A stretch of 64,000 nt of DNA from Closterium sp. NIES-65 (lineage: Eukaryota > Streptophyta > Zygnematophyceae > Desmidiales > Closteriaceae). The notes under the pieces are model-generated. The model did no database searches. It saw only the letters and a list, made by a program, of their open reading frames with translations, and was not told where the DNA came from. Position numbers and translations under genes: made by a program. The stretch spans positions 49,776 to 113,775 of the forward strand of contig CANXME010000294.1 of NCBI GenBank assembly GCA_948144175.1, read 5' to 3'. This document shows, piece after piece, positions 61,758 through 64,000 of this stretch (positions are counted from its first letter, which is position 1; each line of letters opens with the position of its first letter).

Positions 61758-63058
61758 ATGACTCTCCTCTCGCTCGTCGTCCTCGTCTCACTTTATGCCT
61801 CCGCCGCAATTCCCCCCTCCAGCGCCGTCCCTCTGCTCCCCTCGCAAGAGAAAGCGCTACTCTCCTTGGAAACCGCGTGGGGAAGCTGCACAGTAACTAA
61901 CACATGGGTCGCCGGCACTGACTGCTCGAAATGGTCTGGCGTCGTCTGTAACGACGGCGGGATGGTCACCCAGGTCTACATCAGCGATTACTCGTGCACC
62001 GGCGCGTTGACGGAATCCGTCGGAAATCTGACGGAGGTGACGCTGCTCGACTTTTCCAATAATTGGCGCATCGGAGGAAGCTTACCCAAAAGCCTCGCGA
62101 AACTCCAGAAGCTCGAATCGCTCAGCATTCGCGACAATATCCATGGGAGCCTCTCGGGAGGCCTTCCGGATTTCCTCGGGAAACTCGCGCGGCTCACGTA
62201 CCTGGGGCTCCGCGGAACGGGGCTTACGGGAGCATTCCGCGCGGGCTTGCGCGGCTGAACCGCCTCGAGTTCCTCGACCTGCAATGGAATCGTCCTCGAC
62301 GGCGGAATCCCCCCGGAATTGTCCAGCATGGCGGCGCTCAGCGTGCTTGACTTGGGCGGAAATAGGTTGACCGGGTCGATTCCACCGACCCTCGCGAAAA
62401 TCAAGAGCCTGAAGCGGCTGATTCTCGGAATAACAAACTCTCGGGTGAACTCCCCGTGTCCGTTATACTCGCTATAAAGAGCCTCGAGGAGGTGGATCTG
62501 CGCAGCAATCGGTTCACTGGTTCGTCTATCGCGCCCTTGCTGTCCATTCGGCTCTGGCGGACATAAACCTTAGTTGGAATCTTCTTACGGGCAGGATTCC
62601 GTCCAAGTTCGGGCAGATGAAAAAGCTGGCGAGTCTGCGATTGGCTGGGAATAGGTTCAAGGGAACAGTCCCTGCGGCTCTGTTGAAAGACATGCCAAAC
62701 CTGCATACCTTGGATCTTTCCTTCAACAGGCTAGGAGGGGAGTTTCCCTGGGCGAACTTGAAACCACCCCGTTATCGAACATCTTTACCTCCAGCGCAAC
62801 GCGTTGTGGTGCGCGATTCCTGCAGACGCGTTTCAGAAGGTCCACGTGGCAAGTTTCAACATCTCCTTCAATCTCTTCTCCGGGCCCATGCCGAATCTAG
62901 GGTTCATGGGTGGAGAAGAGGAGCCGCCGGTAGACGTGCGCGGGAACTATTTCCTGGGGCAGCCCGGAGTTCATAATGTCCAACCGGAAGGTCTGCCCGG
63001 AGGAGGGGCAGGAGGGATCCCGAACTCAGGTGACGACACGAGTATCTTGCGGCGCTGA
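61758..63058 (+). pseudogene. Secreted leucine-rich repeat protein gene with five frame breaks
   Basis: ATG 61758 starts a signal peptide (MTLLSLVVLVSLYASAAI) and an LRRNT-2 domain (EKALLSLETAWG, DCSKWSGVVC). About eight plant-type LRRs follow (for example LTYLGLRGTGLTG, LSVLDLGGNRLTGSIP, LASLRLAGNRFKGTVP, LHTLDLSFNRLGGEFP), and the tail ends at a TGA at 63056. The reading moves between frames at about 62231, 62290, 62429, 62550 and 62775. No GT-AG introns explain the breaks, and no membrane span or kinase is seen. It resembles the extracellular part of LRR receptor-like or LRR-extensin-type proteins. Long intact frames elsewhere in the window argue for a pseudogene rather than sequencing error. 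Confidence 0.8.
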
Positions 63059-64000
63059 ATTGCCCTCGAAAGAGCGCCACGTGTAACATGAAACAGCAGC
63101 GGAGCGCGGCGGCGTGCAGTTGGTTTTTGCGGCACGAGTGCGACAAATGGGCCGTGCTCGGGACATGGTGTGTGCGTTCCAGCAGGAAAGGAGCAGTTCA
63201 AGTGCAGGTGTGCAAGTGGGTACAAATCGGTGCAGGGAAAGCCGCACGAGTGCGTCAGAGGCATGAATACACCAGTGATTTCCTCTACTAATAAGGGCCT
63301 GTGCGTGTGCGCGATTCTCGCCTAGGAGCGTGAAGCAGGCAATTATGCGGTTCGTGAAATATGTGCTTGTCCGGTGTAAATATGCCAGTTGACAATATTA
63401 TTCCCCTAAAACTGCTGCATGGCCGAGCGCTCTAAAGCAGTTTCGTGTGCTCACAGAGATTAATTCAAACATGCGCATCCAAACTGTCACAGACTGCATG
63501 TTATGAATCAACTTGCAGAGTGCGCAGTAAAACGAATAACGAGAATGGAAATTACTGAATTACTGAATGAAGAACAATGAAGTAGGGAGGCCTAAATAGG
63601 GGACAAGCTAGCTAGGCGGTGGGTTCGGGATGGGATGGCTCGGTGATGGTTGCGATTGGAGCGGAGGCCGACTCGGGGGTGATTCGGTGCGACGAAATAG
63701 GCAAGACAGGTTCGTCGCGTGACCCTCGGGATTGCCTCGCTAACGAGTGCCTCAGTAAGGATTTGTAAATCCTTACACTGCATGGTTGGATGATTATCGC
63801 AGAGTGTCATCAAGCTTATACCGGTAGGTTTAAACTCTGGTATATTGGAGTATACAGTGCTTTTGACATAGAGAAGCAACACTTTATTAGGTGCTGTAAA
63901 TGGCACCAAGTGTATGGTAATCCTAAACTATGGGCTAAAGGGAGAGCGGGAGGGGAAGGTGGGGGGTGGAGACGGGGGAGGGGTTCTACTTGCAAACGTT
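63059..64000. other. Terminal region, no supported gene
   Basis: Only short open frames without domains on either strand. It ends in purine-rich sequence. Confidence 0.35.

Noticed and set aside
1..64000. tRNA or rRNA genes
   Set aside because: No complete cloverleaf or rRNA segment was recognised; the only tRNA-like sequence is the TRIM junction.

Overview
The window looks like nuclear DNA of a streptophyte: a green alga related to land plants, or a bryophyte. I infer this from the gene families (plant-type universal stress protein, RING-H2 protein, LRRNT-type leucine-rich repeat protein, microsomal GST3, folate-receptor-like domain), from GT-AG introns with pyrimidine-rich acceptors, and from Copia and Gypsy LTR retrotransposons primed by initiator tRNA-Met. 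No database search was possible, so the organism is not identified.

Positions 1-37 kb are mostly a nest of LTR retrotransposons. A dead Ty3/Gypsy element (1-4051) lacks its RT catalytic core and carries a 375-bp TRIM in its protease. Two exons of a folate-receptor-like gene (4371-4682) follow, then a truncated non-autonomous LTR element (about 4870-5890), a microsomal-GST3-like pseudogene (6100-6942), and stacked Copia elements. Element A (7923-15161, +) sits in the gag of B. Element C (16818-24266, -) has identical LTRs, a 5-bp target duplication and an 1821-codon open frame, and sits in an LTR of D. E (24511-29928, +) is decayed. F (29929-34369, -) has lost its RT. A fragment G carries a 1560-bp gag/pol-free LTR element (34673-36232). 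The nest ends against the first exon of a second folate-receptor-like piece (36897-37268, -). All Copia-type LTRs here are only about 117-139 bp.

Positions 37-64 kb are genic. They hold an intronless RING-H2 gene (41238-41981, +), a four-exon universal stress protein gene (42839-45760, -), a MITE-like element (46549-47091), an Arg/Gly-rich gene with a CHTOP/FoP-type C-terminus (47482-48501, -), a multi-exon gene for an unrecognised polytopic membrane protein (49580-60404, +), and a frameshifted LRR gene (61758-63058, +).

The most unusual pattern is pervasive 'exon echoes'. Introns of three unrelated genes (MGST3-like, USP, membrane protein) hold repeated partial copies of the neighbouring exons, often with their splice sites. 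One exon has about ten. Some echoes have expanded into minisatellites whose unit is coding sequence, and several abut short palindromes with a TTTGAG...CTCAAA core. A second notable element is the TRIM at 2045-2419, whose LTR/primer-binding-site junction carries tRNA-like Pol III A and B boxes. A third is the opposite orientation of the two folate-receptor-like pieces at the two ends of the nest, as expected if an inversion of about 33 kb split one gene.
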